The position numbers and the translations under genes were made by a program. A model generated the notes under the pieces. The model did no database searches and was not told where the DNA came from. It saw only the letters and a list, made by a program, of their open reading frames with translations. From Rhodocytophaga aerolata (lineage in GTDB: Bacteria; Bacteroidota; Bacteroidia; Cytophagales; 172606-1): a DNA stretch of 64,000 bases. Positions 1-9,283 of this stretch are shown here, piece after piece. How positions within the stretch are numbered: position 1 is the first letter of the stretch; every line of letters begins with the position of its first letter. The DNA lies in assembly GCF_030503435.1 (NCBI RefSeq), contig NZ_JAUKPO010000007.1, forward strand, positions 124,001-188,000. The letters are read 5' to 3'.

Positions 1-44
1 GGGAAGTGATATAACAGGTTTAGAGAGCAATTTCATAGGGGTAA

Positions 45-887
45 TTAATTCAATGTTAAAAAATAAACAGACTGAAACTGGGCTTCTTCTGAATAGACTT
101 TTATCGAGTACTTACCTTTAACAAATTCATCTTTGGAAGGGGTAAAAATGTACTCAGACACGAAATGGTTAGTAATGCGTACCTTATCTCTGGGACTGGA
201 AATAATGCGGTGAGAGGGATCTCTTACTTCCAGGTACAAATACTTATCCTGTAAGTCAGCCGGGTCTCCTTTCAACTGGAATTTTATGCGTAGATTTTTT
301 GTGCGGCTTGCCCGGTATTTTTTATCGGAGGAAACTATGGTTAAATAGTACATGGATAATTTATTTTGCAGAACCACTGAAGGGTGCCGTGCTTCCAGCT
401 CAGCTATAGTTGCTTTTAACTTAGCTATTTCTGCTTCCTTAGCCAGTAGCAGTGTATCTTTCTTAACTATAGGTAAATAGATATCCGGTAGAATTTCTGC
501 CTTCTGAATAATAGTAATGGTATCTGCTTTGGTTTTTGCTTCCAGACTAAGTAACTCTACCTGGTTTTTAAGTTCTGAAAGCTTGAGTATCAGTTTCTTC
601 CTTTCTTCTTCCGAGGTTTGGGTTTTAGACATTTCAGCTTCCACTTCTTGCATCTGGAGTAAAATTTTCTCTTTCTGCTTTTGAATCATGGAATCTTTCT
701 CAGGCAGGTATTTCAACAGTACATTCATTTCACCGGTAATAACCTGTAAATCCTGCCGGAAATGCTCTATTTTGTTCTTCATTACCAGGCTATAGCTGCT
801 CATATAAATCAACGAGAACAGCATAATACAAATCACAACAATAAAAGTAGCCTTTTCGCTTTTTAAGCCGTTAAGCGGTGTCTTCAT
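45..887 (-). CDS. Membrane-anchored coiled-coil protein, unknown function
   Basis: No family recognised. With the ATG at 887 the protein has 280 residues; a longer form from a TTG at 905 is possible but adds nothing conserved-looking. One hydrophobic helix at about residues 14-33 follows a short basic N-terminus, so it is probably an inner-membrane protein with its bulk in the periplasm. Residues about 40-180 are charged heptad-like sequence, a likely coiled coil. The last 90 residues look like a small beta-rich domain. The architecture suggests a structural or scaffolding role in the envelope, but this is inference. It is followed by a 235-base gap to the lipoprotein gene at its right. Confidence 0.6.
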   Translation of the reverse strand: MKTPLNGLKSEKATFIVVICIMLFSLIYMSSYSLVMKNKIEHFRQDLQVITGEMNVLLKYLPEKDSMIQKQKEKILLQMQEVEAEMSKTQTSEEERKKLILKLSELKNQVELLSLEAKTKADTITIIQKAEILPDIYLPIVKKDTLLLAKEAEIAKLKATIAELEARHPSVVLQNKLSMYYLTIVSSDKKYRASRTKNLRIKFQLKGDPADLQDKYLYLEVRDPSHRIISSPRDKVRITNHFVSEYIFTPSKDEFVKGKYSIKVYSEEAQFQSVYFLTLN

Positions 888-1122
888 TGAAAAAAAATTA
901 TGCAAGCGGATACCCTTACTTATTTTGGGTGAAACGCCCGAATCAAATATAAAAGAATTGGACTGTTAATAAGATTTGGGCAGGCAGGGTATAGCCAGCC
1001 TCTGCAGCAGAGCGTGCAGAAAGTAGAGATAAGTGCAGGAGAGAGAGGTAAATGAACTTTATTAATGAACTAACTTACATAAGGAATAAGCGGATGAAGG
1101 TATTTTTCTGATAATGGGAAGT

Positions 1123-1878
1123 TTACTTGGCACTTTTCTTTAACTGAATGCCATATTTGACAATATACAGATATGGCTCATTTACATTGGCCCCGTCTAT
1201 CTCATATGTTTCTTTTATAGTCTTAGAGCCATTGATGATGTTATTAAGTTCTGCAGCATCAAATGCTTGTTTAGTACCTCCCAGGTCGTCGTTTGTAGAT
1301 ACATCCATTTGCTTGGTTTTAAAATATTTATAGCCAGCTATTTTAAACGATCTGTCTATGAGTTCCAGTGGGGGTAGGTTTTTATCCTCATCAAAGGCGG
1401 ATACCCGGAGCAATTTTGGAAATCGAACAGATTTAGTATAATCCCTTACTTTGTCCATCTTCCGTTCGCCTTTGAAATCATCGATCTCTATTAATGAAAC
1501 AGCTATTAGCAGCCTTCCGTCTCTATATGCAGGAATATCTATTTTATCAAACTGATCTGCTAAAATTAAGGCATTTTGTTTTGTCTGGCGAATTCCCCAC
1601 AGGCCATTGTTAACAGAAGTAAGTTGCCCTTCTTTATTATAGGCATTGATGGTATATAGCAATGCCAGTTCATCGCCAGTATCGGAATCTAATAGCCCTT
1701 TTTCCTGTACTTGTTTCGCGTGTAAAGAGTTAATAGTTAACTGTACGGCGGCATCGCCAGTGGTATCGTGTGTTTTGGTTTGAAAAAGTGTACAGCTATT
1801 TAATAAGAGTGCCAGGAGTACAATGCTGTATATATAGGATTTTTTGATCAACAGTGGGGTAAAAATAAGTTTTTCCAT
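1123..1878 (-). CDS. Hypothetical lipoprotein
   Basis: A 251-residue protein with an unusually long N-region, a hydrophobic segment and a lipobox ending at Cys29 (LLNSC), so it should be a lipid-anchored envelope protein. The mature part mixes beta-strand-like stretches and has no motif I recognise. The ATG at 1878 is the only plausible start before the signal sequence. It stands alone between the coiled-coil protein and the glycoside hydrolase gene, all on the minus strand, but the spacers of over 200 bases argue against a tight operon. Confidence 0.6.
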   Translation of the reverse strand: MEKLIFTPLLIKKSYIYSIVLLALLLNSCTLFQTKTHDTTGDAAVQLTINSLHAKQVQEKGLLDSDTGDELALLYTINAYNKEGQLTSVNNGLWGIRQTKQNALILADQFDKIDIPAYRDGRLLIAVSLIEIDDFKGERKMDKVRDYTKSVRFPKLLRVSAFDEDKNLPPLELIDRSFKIAGYKYFKTKQMDVSTNDDLGGTKQAFDAAELNNIINGSKTIKETYEIDGANVNEPYLYIVKYGIQLKKSAK

Positions 1879-1960
1879 GGGGTTTAGGCAGTATGGTAGT
1901 TAAGTAAAGCTGCTATCAGGCACATACGGGTAGTTGGCGGTAACTGTTGCTCTAGATAGT

Positions 1961-1998
1961 AGATGCTGGCTATTTATTCAATTACGTAGCCAGCATCT
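1961..1998. repeat. Perfect 12-bp inverted repeat (hairpin)
   Basis: AGATGCTGGCTA at 1961-1972 pairs perfectly with TAGCCAGCATCT at 1987-1998 around a 14-base AT-rich loop. It lies downstream of the glycoside hydrolase gene (minus strand) and upstream of the lipoprotein gene. There is no U-run on either side, so it may be an mRNA 3'-end stabiliser or a protein site rather than a classic terminator. Confidence 0.5.
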
Positions 1999-2087
1999 AG
2001 TATAGCCTTAGTAACCCAGTGGTTAAGAGGTTGCATGGGTTTAGGGAAAGGTTTGTCTACTTGATTAGTAAATTAGCCATGTTTGTG

Positions 2088-3479
2088 TTAGGTATTTTTC
2101 TTAGTAACTATTTTCTGCGGCTCTTTGTAATTTTTAGTGGCATCGTCTAAAATCAGTATCCAGTCTTTGCCCAGACCACTGGAAGGTGGAGTAAATTCTT
2201 TTTTGCCTGTATTATCCATGCTTTCTACGGCTTTAGACGTTCCTTCGCGTGGGTCATACCAGAAGCCTTTTACTTGCTTGCCAGAGATTTTTCCCATGTT
2301 TACCGTAAAGGGCCGCCCAGTGCTGGTGTATACAAATAAATAGTCTTTGCCTCTGGTAGCCTGAATGCGGTCTCCTTCAGCATAGGTATCAGTAGCCACG
2401 ATGGCCTGGTCTGGTACCCGGTCCAGTATGGGACGTGATTCCATAAGTGCCCGGACATGCGTCATGTCAGAAGCACCGGGGAGGTCTAACGATTCCGACC
2501 AGGGTTTTAAGGGGCCATTTACAGGCTTGCGGTTTGGCGCATACATCTGCCATATACTGTGGCAGCCATAGGTGTGGCCGTGGGCTCCGGCAAATAAATC
2601 CAGGTATGCTGCCCGGCGCACATCATAGGCAGCAGAGTAGCCTAAATCATTGGCATTAAAACAAACCGGGTGATCTTCATAAATGGGTTCGCCATCCATA
2701 GTAGGCTTGGTCGTGGCAAGTGTATAATCATGAGTTATTTTCTCATATACATTGCTATTGCGGCAGTGCCCAGTCTGGAACATATTAAAATCTAGCCACT
2801 CATCGGTGTGGAACCAGGTAGATGAGCCGCCTTTTTCTTTAGGTTGAGGGTGATAGGTCATGAGCGCATTATCTTTATTTCCCACACCAGCGATAATACC
2901 TTCGGCCATTGCCCGCCATATAGCTATATCGGCATCGTTGCGTGGATTACGGTCGCCGCCCAATATCCAAATAATAGGTTTGCTGGCATACCGTTTTCCT
3001 AAATATTCACCGTAGGCTTTGGCATTTTGGGGGTTAAAAATCTCCGGACCAGCACCCCAGGTATTTTTAAAAACTTTGTCTCCCCAGGTAGGTAACATGC
3101 CAATGTATAAACCCAGGTCAGTAGCTTTATTTACAATATAGTCTACATGTTTAAAATATTCATCGTTTGGCTGCGTAGGGTCGTTGTTTTTTAGTGGGGT
3201 ATGTCCATAAGGGTTAGGGTCGTTTAAGCCATCCAGTTCTGCGAGTACGACAGCCTGTATGACTGTATAGCCTTTGTCTGCCCGGTTTTGCAAATATTTG
3301 TCCGCTTCTTCCCGGTTTAGCCGGTGAAACAACTCCCAAGCTGTATCACCCAGGTAAAAGAAAGGACTGCCGTCCTGTTTTACTATATACCGCTTATTGG
3401 GGCTTACTTTTAATATTTGTGCCTGTGCCATGTTTTGAATTAGCAACATAAAGAGTACTGCTATACAGCATTTTTGCAT
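2088..3479 (-). CDS. Secreted DUF4038 glycoside hydrolase (apiosidase-like)
   Basis: A 463-residue secreted enzyme. I chose the ATG at 3479 because it gives a clean signal peptide (residues 1-20, cleaved after AQA); the upstream ATG would put 15 residues before it. The mature protein starts with the DUF4038 hallmark YLGDTAWELFHRL and continues as a TIM-barrel-like domain with WILGGDRNP (Asp176) and DGEPIYED (Glu264), which I infer to be the catalytic acids by analogy with GH140 apiosidases. The last 90 residues fit the small beta domain (putative collagen-binding domain) usual at the C-terminus of this family. Known members act on plant polysaccharide side chains; the substrate here is unknown. 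No other carbohydrate enzyme is adjacent. Confidence 0.8.
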   Translation of the reverse strand: MQKCCIAVLFMLLIQNMAQAQILKVSPNKRYIVKQDGSPFFYLGDTAWELFHRLNREEADKYLQNRADKGYTVIQAVVLAELDGLNDPNPYGHTPLKNNDPTQPNDEYFKHVDYIVNKATDLGLYIGMLPTWGDKVFKNTWGAGPEIFNPQNAKAYGEYLGKRYASKPIIWILGGDRNPRNDADIAIWRAMAEGIIAGVGNKDNALMTYHPQPKEKGGSSTWFHTDEWLDFNMFQTGHCRNSNVYEKITHDYTLATTKPTMDGEPIYEDHPVCFNANDLGYSAAYDVRRAAYLDLFAGAHGHTYGCHSIWQMYAPNRKPVNGPLKPWSESLDLPGASDMTHVRALMESRPILDRVPDQAIVATDTYAEGDRIQATRGKDYLFVYTSTGRPFTVNMGKISGKQVKGFWYDPREGTSKAVESMDNTGKKEFTPPSSGLGKDWILILDDATKNYKEPQKIVTKKNT

Positions 3480-3637
3480 GCAAAAAGATCGGAAGAGCAT
3501 AATAGGTTTTGGAGTTATAAGCAATCAAAATAAAAATAAATCATGAATAAATACAAAATATTTGTGAATGTATTGGTTATTGTATTACCTAAGGAAGCCT
3601 AACTCCAGCTCAGGAACAATAAAGCTGCTATAATTCA

Positions 3638-4882
3638 TTATTTGTTGAATAGCAACCGGTAATAAAAGCTGGGCTGGGTTAATAGCCGTTTGGTGTTTAC
3701 ATCGGCAAGTGCATCTGTAAAGAATTGCTGTAAATAGGCATTGGTGCTTGCTTTTTTTAAGAGAAAGTTGAACAACCATGGGTATCTGCACAGGTTTTGG
3801 AGAGAACGGCTTATGCTTAACTCATTCCACATACGCCGGTAAATCTCATTATCGTATTGCTTGTTGAAGGAAGCTGAAAAAGTATTCTGTTTAAAGCACG
3901 CAATACAATGCTCTGCCGCTACCCGGCCACTTCGGATAGCATTGCCTATGCCCTCACCGGTAAATGGATCTATGAGAGAGGCGGCATCGCCAGTGAGCAC
4001 AAACCGTTCGCCGGAAATAGCTCGCTTTTTAGACCCTAAGGGCAGCCCAAATCCTTTTATACTTTCCAACGGCCGGGCCTTTTGAAATCGTTCTTTTAGC
4101 AGCGGATGTGTATCAAGTAATTGCTGTAGGATATGTTTTAGATTTAACTTCTTTGCTGCAATAGATGAAGAAAGCATACCTATGCCTACATTTGCCTTGT
4201 TGCCGGGCAGCGGAAAAATCCACAGATACCCTGGCAGGATTTCACGAAAGAAGTATAGCTCAATAAAATTTTGCGGATGAAAATGTTCTACCCCTTCATA
4301 ATACAGCCGAAGTCCTGCACTATGGTGAGGCCGTTCCATCTGCAGATGGGCAAGCTGCTTGCCTATTATGGAATGAGCACCATCTGCGCCGATAACCATC
4401 TGTCCTTCAAACACGCCTATGTTTGAATATAGCATAACTCTGTCTTGTGCATTTTCTGCTTTCTGGATCAGGCAGTTTTCATAGGTATCTATCTTAGCAC
4501 TCTGTTTTACCTGGCTAAAAAGCAAATTATCAAAATGTGTCCGCTGGCAGATGTAGCCATACCGGTTTTCGCCCTTATGGATAAAAGGGATATCCATTCG
4601 ATGGCCTCCGGGAGAGATAATACGTACCCCATACGAATGCGTTTTTTCAGCAGACGATTCCATACGTTGAGCCAATGTCTGCGAAAGTATAGGCAGTTGG
4701 TTAAGCACATCTACACTTAAGGCATCTCCACATATTTTGTCTCTGGGAAAAGAAGCTTTATCCAGCAAGGCTACCCGCAGTCCGGCATTTGCCAGTCGTA
4801 AGGCGCTCGCACAACCTGCCGGACCTCCTCCGGCAATCAATACATCGTATACATATCTGTTCACTAGTAAGCTTTTGTGCAA
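3638..4882 (-). CDS. FAD-dependent oxidoreductase, geranylgeranyl reductase type
   Basis: A 414-residue flavoprotein. The N-terminal dinucleotide-binding loop GGGPAG is at residues 18-23, followed by DKASFPRDKICGDALS, typical of the geranylgeranyl reductase/tryptophan halogenase-like FAD family. A second FAD motif, GDAASLIDPFTGEGIGNA, lies near residue 285. Family members reduce isoprenoid chains or oxidise small aromatic substrates; which applies here cannot be told. There is no ATG near the start: TTG at 4882 or GTG at 4864 both precede the FAD motif closely. It is downstream of the redoxin gene on the same strand but separated by a terminator at 4909-4940. Confidence 0.8.
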   Translation of the reverse strand: MHKSLLVNRYVYDVLIAGGGPAGCASALRLANAGLRVALLDKASFPRDKICGDALSVDVLNQLPILSQTLAQRMESSAEKTHSYGVRIISPGGHRMDIPFIHKGENRYGYICQRTHFDNLLFSQVKQSAKIDTYENCLIQKAENAQDRVMLYSNIGVFEGQMVIGADGAHSIIGKQLAHLQMERPHHSAGLRLYYEGVEHFHPQNFIELYFFREILPGYLWIFPLPGNKANVGIGMLSSSIAAKKLNLKHILQQLLDTHPLLKERFQKARPLESIKGFGLPLGSKKRAISGERFVLTGDAASLIDPFTGEGIGNAIRSGRVAAEHCIACFKQNTFSASFNKQYDNEIYRRMWNELSISRSLQNLCRYPWLFNFLLKKASTNAYLQQFFTDALADVNTKRLLTQPSFYYRLLFNK

Positions 4883-4908
4883 GGTTAGTTTGATTGAATC
4901 AAATATGC

Positions 4909-4940
4909 AAAAAGGAAGGGATAAGCCGTTTATACCTTCC
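4909..4940 (-). terminator. Rho-independent terminator after the redoxin gene
   Basis: GGAAGG (4914-4919) pairs with CCTTCC (4935-4940), extended inside by ATAA/TTAT. Read on the minus strand the stem is followed by five U residues (4913-4909). It lies between the redoxin gene and the FAD oxidoreductase gene, so the two are probably separate transcripts. Confidence 0.7.
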
Positions 4941-5003
4941 TATAGTTGGTAAATAAACGGTAAAAGAGACACAGTAAATTGTGGAAAGAGACAAACTATA
5001 TAA

Positions 5004-5609
5004 TTATTCTTTTTTTATCATGCATCCGGTGGCCCGCTTTTCTACTACTGCCAGGTTGCGTTTATTTACAATGGCATTAATGGCATCTCTCAGGTAAAAA
5101 GCAGAAGCAGCATTAGGTAGTTGCGGATTGTCGTCGATAGCGCCTTTGTATTTTACAATGAAAGCGCCGTTTCCGGTATTCTGCAAGACAAAAGCTTCAG
5201 GTGTTTTGGTGGCTCCCAGCCGGTTACTTAGGGTATGCTCTTTATCAGCCAGGTAAGGAATTTGCCAGTTTTTCTCCCGTGCGTACCTGGTCATTTCTTC
5301 TACCGTGTCGTCAATATTATCAGCGGAGGTATTGGAGTTTACCATCAAAAATTTTATTCCCTGGGCATTAAACTGATTGGCAAGAGTAATTATTCTATCC
5401 TCGTAGAGTTTTGAATACGGACAGTAGTTACTGGTAAAAACAATAACAACCCCTTTTTCGCTGGCAAAATCAGTTAAGGAAACCGGGCGATTAGTGATTG
5501 TATTAGTTAAAGTAAAGTTCTCAATTTTGTTTCCAGTCTGCAAATTGGGCTCGGCATCAGAGCTATATAAACTAAAAAGAGTAACAAAAAACAATGAAAG
5601 TATTTTCAT
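5004..5609 (-). CDS. Thioredoxin-fold redoxin (peroxiredoxin-like), secreted
   Basis: A 201-residue AhpC/TSA-type thioredoxin-fold protein. A short hydrophobic N-terminus (1-16) suggests export. The active-site region is CPYS (Cys63, Ser66), so only one cysteine of the usual CxxC is kept; a second cysteine sits at the very end in the GCMIK motif, which recurs in this family and may act as the resolving cysteine. Likely role: thiol-dependent redox reaction or peroxide handling in the envelope. Its transcript probably ends at the terminator just downstream. Confidence 0.8.
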   Translation of the reverse strand: MKILSLFFVTLFSLYSSDAEPNLQTGNKIENFTLTNTITNRPVSLTDFASEKGVVIVFTSNYCPYSKLYEDRIITLANQFNAQGIKFLMVNSNTSADNIDDTVEEMTRYAREKNWQIPYLADKEHTLSNRLGATKTPEAFVLQNTGNGAFIVKYKGAIDDNPQLPNAASAFYLRDAINAIVNKRNLAVVEKRATGCMIKKE

Positions 5610-5713
5610 ATGTGTATTTTTTCAGCGACTATGTTGTTCCATATAAGGCAAAGTTTTCTCCTTAAACATATTTTTTAGCAGGCTATTTTTATTAGGTGTT
5701 GTTCAAAAGTGAC

Positions 5714-6352
5714 CTACTCAAAACTGAAAGATATAATCAAATTGTCAATTATCATATATATAATTTCATTCTGAATGGAATAGCCATTTTTTTCTACAGT
5801 GCCTCTAATTGTGCCAAAAGTGCTCACCTTGAATGGAGAAATGCTGATTTCTTCTTTTAAAGAAAGTTGTCTCCGGCCGTATTTCTTGTATAGCACCTCT
5901 TTGGCACTCCAATAGATACCCAACTTCTGTAAGTCATCTCCAGCATCCTGGTATTCTTGTTCATTCAAAAATTTATGAGCTACTCTTAACAGTTTCCCTT
6001 TGATAAACTCAATATCTATACCAACTTCTTGATGCTTATGCATGATTACTGCCGCATAGTGGCTTGTATGGCTAATAGATATATGAATAGGTAATTCGGC
6101 CAGATAAGGTTTGTCGTGTTCATCTTTGATAATACCCCAATATGCACAATGCCATTCTTGTAACATATGCATGGCTAAAACCCGTACGGCTAACGATTCA
6201 GCCTTTTTGCCTTCGTGAGTAACACTGGCTAAATAATGTATGTCATGGATGTTAGGTGGCAGTTGAGTAGTTAGTGCCTCTGCAGATTCTGTAATTTCCC
6301 ATAAACCCCATATGCAATCTTCATTTATAACAGTCAGTTGGGACAAAGGCAT
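5714..6352 (-). CDS. 4'-phosphopantetheinyl transferase
   Basis: A 212-residue Sfp/AcpT-type enzyme that moves the phosphopantetheine arm of coenzyme A to a serine of acyl or peptidyl carrier proteins. The two diagnostic motifs are present: GIDIE at 111-115 (Mg2+ site) and WSAKEVLYK at 148-156. The length fits the Sfp class rather than the short AcpS class. Start ATG at 6352. It is transcribed away from the WD40 gene; the two starts are 115 bases apart, so they share a short divergent promoter region. Confidence 0.88.
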   Translation of the reverse strand: MPLSQLTVINEDCIWGLWEITESAEALTTQLPPNIHDIHYLASVTHEGKKAESLAVRVLAMHMLQEWHCAYWGIIKDEHDKPYLAELPIHISISHTSHYAAVIMHKHQEVGIDIEFIKGKLLRVAHKFLNEQEYQDAGDDLQKLGIYWSAKEVLYKKYGRRQLSLKEEISISPFKVSTFGTIRGTVEKNGYSIQNEIIYMIIDNLIISFSFE

Positions 6353-6467
6353 AATATATGTGTAATTTCTAAAGGAAATGGAATATACCAGATGTCATTT
6401 TCTCTCAGAAAATACATCTGTTCAAATTTATCTCTATTTTTGTTTACTTTACCAGCTAACACCGCGA

Positions 6468-7391
6468 ATGAATATAACAAAAAAAGTAACGGTAGAAAAA
6501 ATTGCTTCTTTTACTGGGCACCGTGACTCTGTGTATACCATAGAGCAGGGCCCATTACCTTACATATTTTACTCAGCTGCCGGAGATGGCATGGTGGTTA
6601 GTTGGAACCTACAAAGCCCAGACCAGGGTGAGCTGATAGCCCGTATAGCAGCGTCTGTATATGCCTTGCATTTTTTGCCGGAATTACATCAACTCTGGAT
6701 CGGACAAAACTTCGATGGCCTTCACATTATTGATTTACATACAAAAAAAGAGGTTAAATCAATTAAAATTACAGATGCAGCCATATTTGACATTAAAAGC
6801 TGGAAGCAAGATATATGGGTAGCTGCAGGCGATGGTACGCTTACAGTTGTAGATGTACAAACAGTTGGTATAAAAAAACAAATAAAAGTTTCCGGCAATA
6901 GTGCCCGCTGTATAGCAATTAACCCTGTAAAGGGAGAAATAGCTGTCGGTTACAGCGATCATCAGATCAGGGTTTTCGACCTCTCTACTTACAAACTTAC
7001 CTATACAATTGATGCACATACAAACTCTGTGTTTGCTCTAACCTACTCACCAGACTATCAATACCTGCTAAGTGGCAGCCGGGATGCCCATCTGAAGGTC
7101 TGGCATACGGCCGACTACTCATTGCACCAGTCCATTGTGGCTCATATGTATGCGATTAACCATTTAGTATATAGCCCTTCCGGGGAATGTTTTCTATCGT
7201 GTAGTATGGATAAATCTATTAAAGTATGGGATGCGGAAAGCTTTAAGTTGCTGAAGGTGATAGACCGGGCCCGGCATGCCGGACATGGAACCTCTATTAA
7301 TAAACTGCAATGGACCAATTTTCATAACCAGATTGTAGCTTGTAGTGACGACCGCTCCATTTCTGTGTGGAAATTGCATTTTGACCAGTAA
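6468..7391 (+). CDS. WD40 repeat protein
   Basis: A 307-residue beta-propeller. Several WD40 blades can be read, for example GHRDSVYTIEQG, AHTNSVFALTYSPDYQYLLSGSRDAHLKVW and AHMYAINHLVYSPSGECFLSCSMDKSIKVW-type units ending in VW or VF. There is no signal peptide, so it is cytoplasmic. I prefer the ATG at 6468 over an upstream in-frame start at 6378 because the extra 30 residues are not propeller-like and fall in the divergent promoter region. WD40 propellers are protein-interaction platforms; no partner is indicated here. Confidence 0.85.
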   Translation: MNITKKVTVEKIASFTGHRDSVYTIEQGPLPYIFYSAAGDGMVVSWNLQSPDQGELIARIAASVYALHFLPELHQLWIGQNFDGLHIIDLHTKKEVKSIKITDAAIFDIKSWKQDIWVAAGDGTLTVVDVQTVGIKKQIKVSGNSARCIAINPVKGEIAVGYSDHQIRVFDLSTYKLTYTIDAHTNSVFALTYSPDYQYLLSGSRDAHLKVWHTADYSLHQSIVAHMYAINHLVYSPSGECFLSCSMDKSIKVWDAESFKLLKVIDRARHAGHGTSINKLQWTNFHNQIVACSDDRSISVWKLHFDQ

Positions 7392-7582
7392 AATATAACG
7401 GTTAATTTTAAAATATCTCTAATAATATGTACTTTACAGTACAAAAAATATAAATAAGTTATGAGTCTGTAGGGAGTTGTCTTCATGCCAGAACCTGAGA
7501 CTGCGGACTTTTGAAACTTTAAACCAACAAATTGAGATGAAATGGGCACTCTATATGTCCATTAAAAATAAACATTATACAT

Positions 7583-8317
7583 ATGAAAGTAACACCGATA
7601 GAGATAAGGCAAAAAAGTTTTGAAAAAGTATTCCGTGGGTACGATAAAGAGGAAGTAGATGGATTTCTGTTGTCTTTGTCGCAGGAGTGGGAGCGGATAA
7701 TAGATGAAAATAAAGAATATAGAATAAAACTGGAGATAGCTGAAAAAGAAGTAAAGAAACTGCGTGAAGTAGAAACTACCCTCTATAGAACTCTTAAAAC
7801 CGCGGAAGATACAGGTACGCATTTAATAGAGCAAGCCAACAAATCGGCGGAAATGCAAATACGGGAAGCACAGGTAAAGGCAGACAGCATCTTGCGTGAA
7901 GCCCGAAGCAAAGCACAATATATGGTGCAAGAGGCCGATGGAAAAGCAAAACAAGCCTTACAGGAAACCATAGCCGAGTTAAAAGCCATGGAAAAGGATG
8001 TGCGCATTATCGAAAGCCAGAAAGATAATTTGATTGTAGAGCTAAGAAGTATCGTTAGTGATATATCCGAGAAGGTGAACCGCATAGAGGCCAAAAGCAG
8101 CCGCATTTCTTTTGATTCCAAAGTAAATGAAGTAAAATCATTCTTGGAGCAGCGTAGTGAACCGCCTAAGTACGTAACTCCCGAGAACGAATCTACGGTT
8201 TCCTACAATCCATCTGCCAAATCGACCCCCTCAGAACCCGAGCATACACCACAAACTCAAGCAGCAGAGCCTAAGCAACCTGGTGGAGGTTCGTTTTTTG
8301 ACGAAATAGGCAGCTGA
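7583..8317 (+). CDS. DivIVA-domain coiled-coil protein
   Basis: A 244-residue cytoplasmic protein. Residues 1-60 match the DivIVA N-terminal lipid-binding domain (MKVTPIEIRQKSFEKVFRGY and the YDKEEVDGFL turn). A long coiled coil follows to about residue 190, then a polar Pro/Ser/Thr/Glu-rich tail ending FFDEIGS. DivIVA proteins sense curved membrane and recruit cell-division or cell-wall factors; the role in Bacteroidota is less well known. It is followed after 66 bases by folB on the same strand, a possible two-gene transcript. Confidence 0.85.
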   Translation: MKVTPIEIRQKSFEKVFRGYDKEEVDGFLLSLSQEWERIIDENKEYRIKLEIAEKEVKKLREVETTLYRTLKTAEDTGTHLIEQANKSAEMQIREAQVKADSILREARSKAQYMVQEADGKAKQALQETIAELKAMEKDVRIIESQKDNLIVELRSIVSDISEKVNRIEAKSSRISFDSKVNEVKSFLEQRSEPPKYVTPENESTVSYNPSAKSTPSEPEHTPQTQAAEPKQPGGGSFFDEIGS

Positions 8318-8383
8318 TCGGATAGTTTTAGTAAACCAACATTATTGCCAACTAGCCAAAGTTTGTAAGTATTGAAATAACTG

Positions 8384-8734
8384 ATGGGAACTGTTGCTTT
8401 AGAAGGTATGGAATTTTTTGCCTATCATGGGTTCTATGAGGAAGAACGCAAAATAGGCAATAAGTACAGTGTAGACATTACCGTAAGCCTGGATATAACG
8501 GAGGCAGCCTCTACCGACGATCTGCAGGGAACTGTTAATTACGAGGAATTATATGACATTGTCCGCCACGAGATGCTAACCCCTTCCCGCTTATTAGAAA
8601 ACATTGCTTACCGGATAATCGACCGCACCTACGAAATATATCCTGAACTAGAATGGGTAGAAGTACAGATTTCTAAATTTAATCCTCCCTTGGGCGGAAT
8701 CTGCCATAAATCTACCATTACCTTACGAAAGTAG
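8384..8734 (+). CDS. folB: Dihydroneopterin aldolase
   Basis: A 116-residue enzyme of folate synthesis that cleaves 7,8-dihydroneopterin to 6-hydroxymethyl-dihydropterin and glycolaldehyde. Family signatures are MEFFAYHGFYEEERKIGN at the start, VNYEELYDIV in the middle and the C-terminal KFNPPLGGICHKSTITL, which includes the substrate-binding Pro-rich loop. Length is normal. ATG at 8384. The transcript ends at a shared, probably bidirectional, terminator before trxA. Confidence 0.92.
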   Translation: MGTVALEGMEFFAYHGFYEEERKIGNKYSVDITVSLDITEAASTDDLQGTVNYEELYDIVRHEMLTPSRLLENIAYRIIDRTYEIYPELEWVEVQISKFNPPLGGICHKSTITLRK

Positions 8735-8760
8735 CTGTTTGTTCCCAGGGCTTGTAAAAT

Positions 8761-8792
8761 AAAAAACCTGCCACAGGGAAATGGGCAGGTTT
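8761..8792 (-). terminator. Rho-independent terminator after trxA
   Basis: AAACCTGCC (8764-8772) pairs with GGCAGGTTT (8784-8792) around an 11-base loop. On the minus strand it is followed by a U-run, so it ends trxA; the plus-strand side has a shorter U stretch and may also stop folB. Confidence 0.75.
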
Positions 8793-8813
8793 AAAAAATA
8801 GGGGAGAGTTACT

Positions 8814-9149
8814 TTATACTTTTTCTGCAACAATAGCATTGTTCAGCTTCTGGGCAAGTACATTTTTGGGAACAACCCCTACTTGCTTATCTACGAGTTG
8901 ACCGTTTTTAAAAATCAGCAAGGTAGGAATATTGCGTATGCCAAATTTCATTGGTACTTGTGAGTTTTCCTGTACATCCAGTTTGCCTATTATTGCTTTT
9001 CCTTCATAATCTCCAGCCAATTCTTCTACAATCGGGCCTATCATCTTACAAGGTGCGCACCAGTCAGCCCAGAAATCTACAAGTACAGGTTTGTCACCGG
9101 CTATCATTTGTTCAAAATTGGCATCGGTAATTTCGATTGCTTTTCCCAT
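8814..9149 (-). CDS. trxA: Thioredoxin
   Basis: A 111-residue cytoplasmic thioredoxin with the canonical WCAPCK active site (Cys31, Cys34), the cis-proline loop RNIPTLLIF and normal length. It keeps cytoplasmic protein thiols reduced and donates electrons to enzymes such as ribonucleotide reductase, with thioredoxin reductase encoded elsewhere. ATG at 9149. It lies 134 bases downstream of dnaE on the same strand. Confidence 0.95.
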   Translation of the reverse strand: MGKAIEITDANFEQMIAGDKPVLVDFWADWCAPCKMIGPIVEELAGDYEGKAIIGKLDVQENSQVPMKFGIRNIPTLLIFKNGQLVDKQVGVVPKNVLAQKLNNAIVAEKV

Positions 9150-9283
9150 GATCTTTTCTTTTAATTGTTAGTATTTTTGTTTTAAGGTGTCAGGAGTCAG
9201 GTAGTGTTACATTAGTTATGTGTTTGATTATCCAACTCTTTTACTGCTTGACTGGATAATTTTTTTTTGTGTAAATAAGTTCC

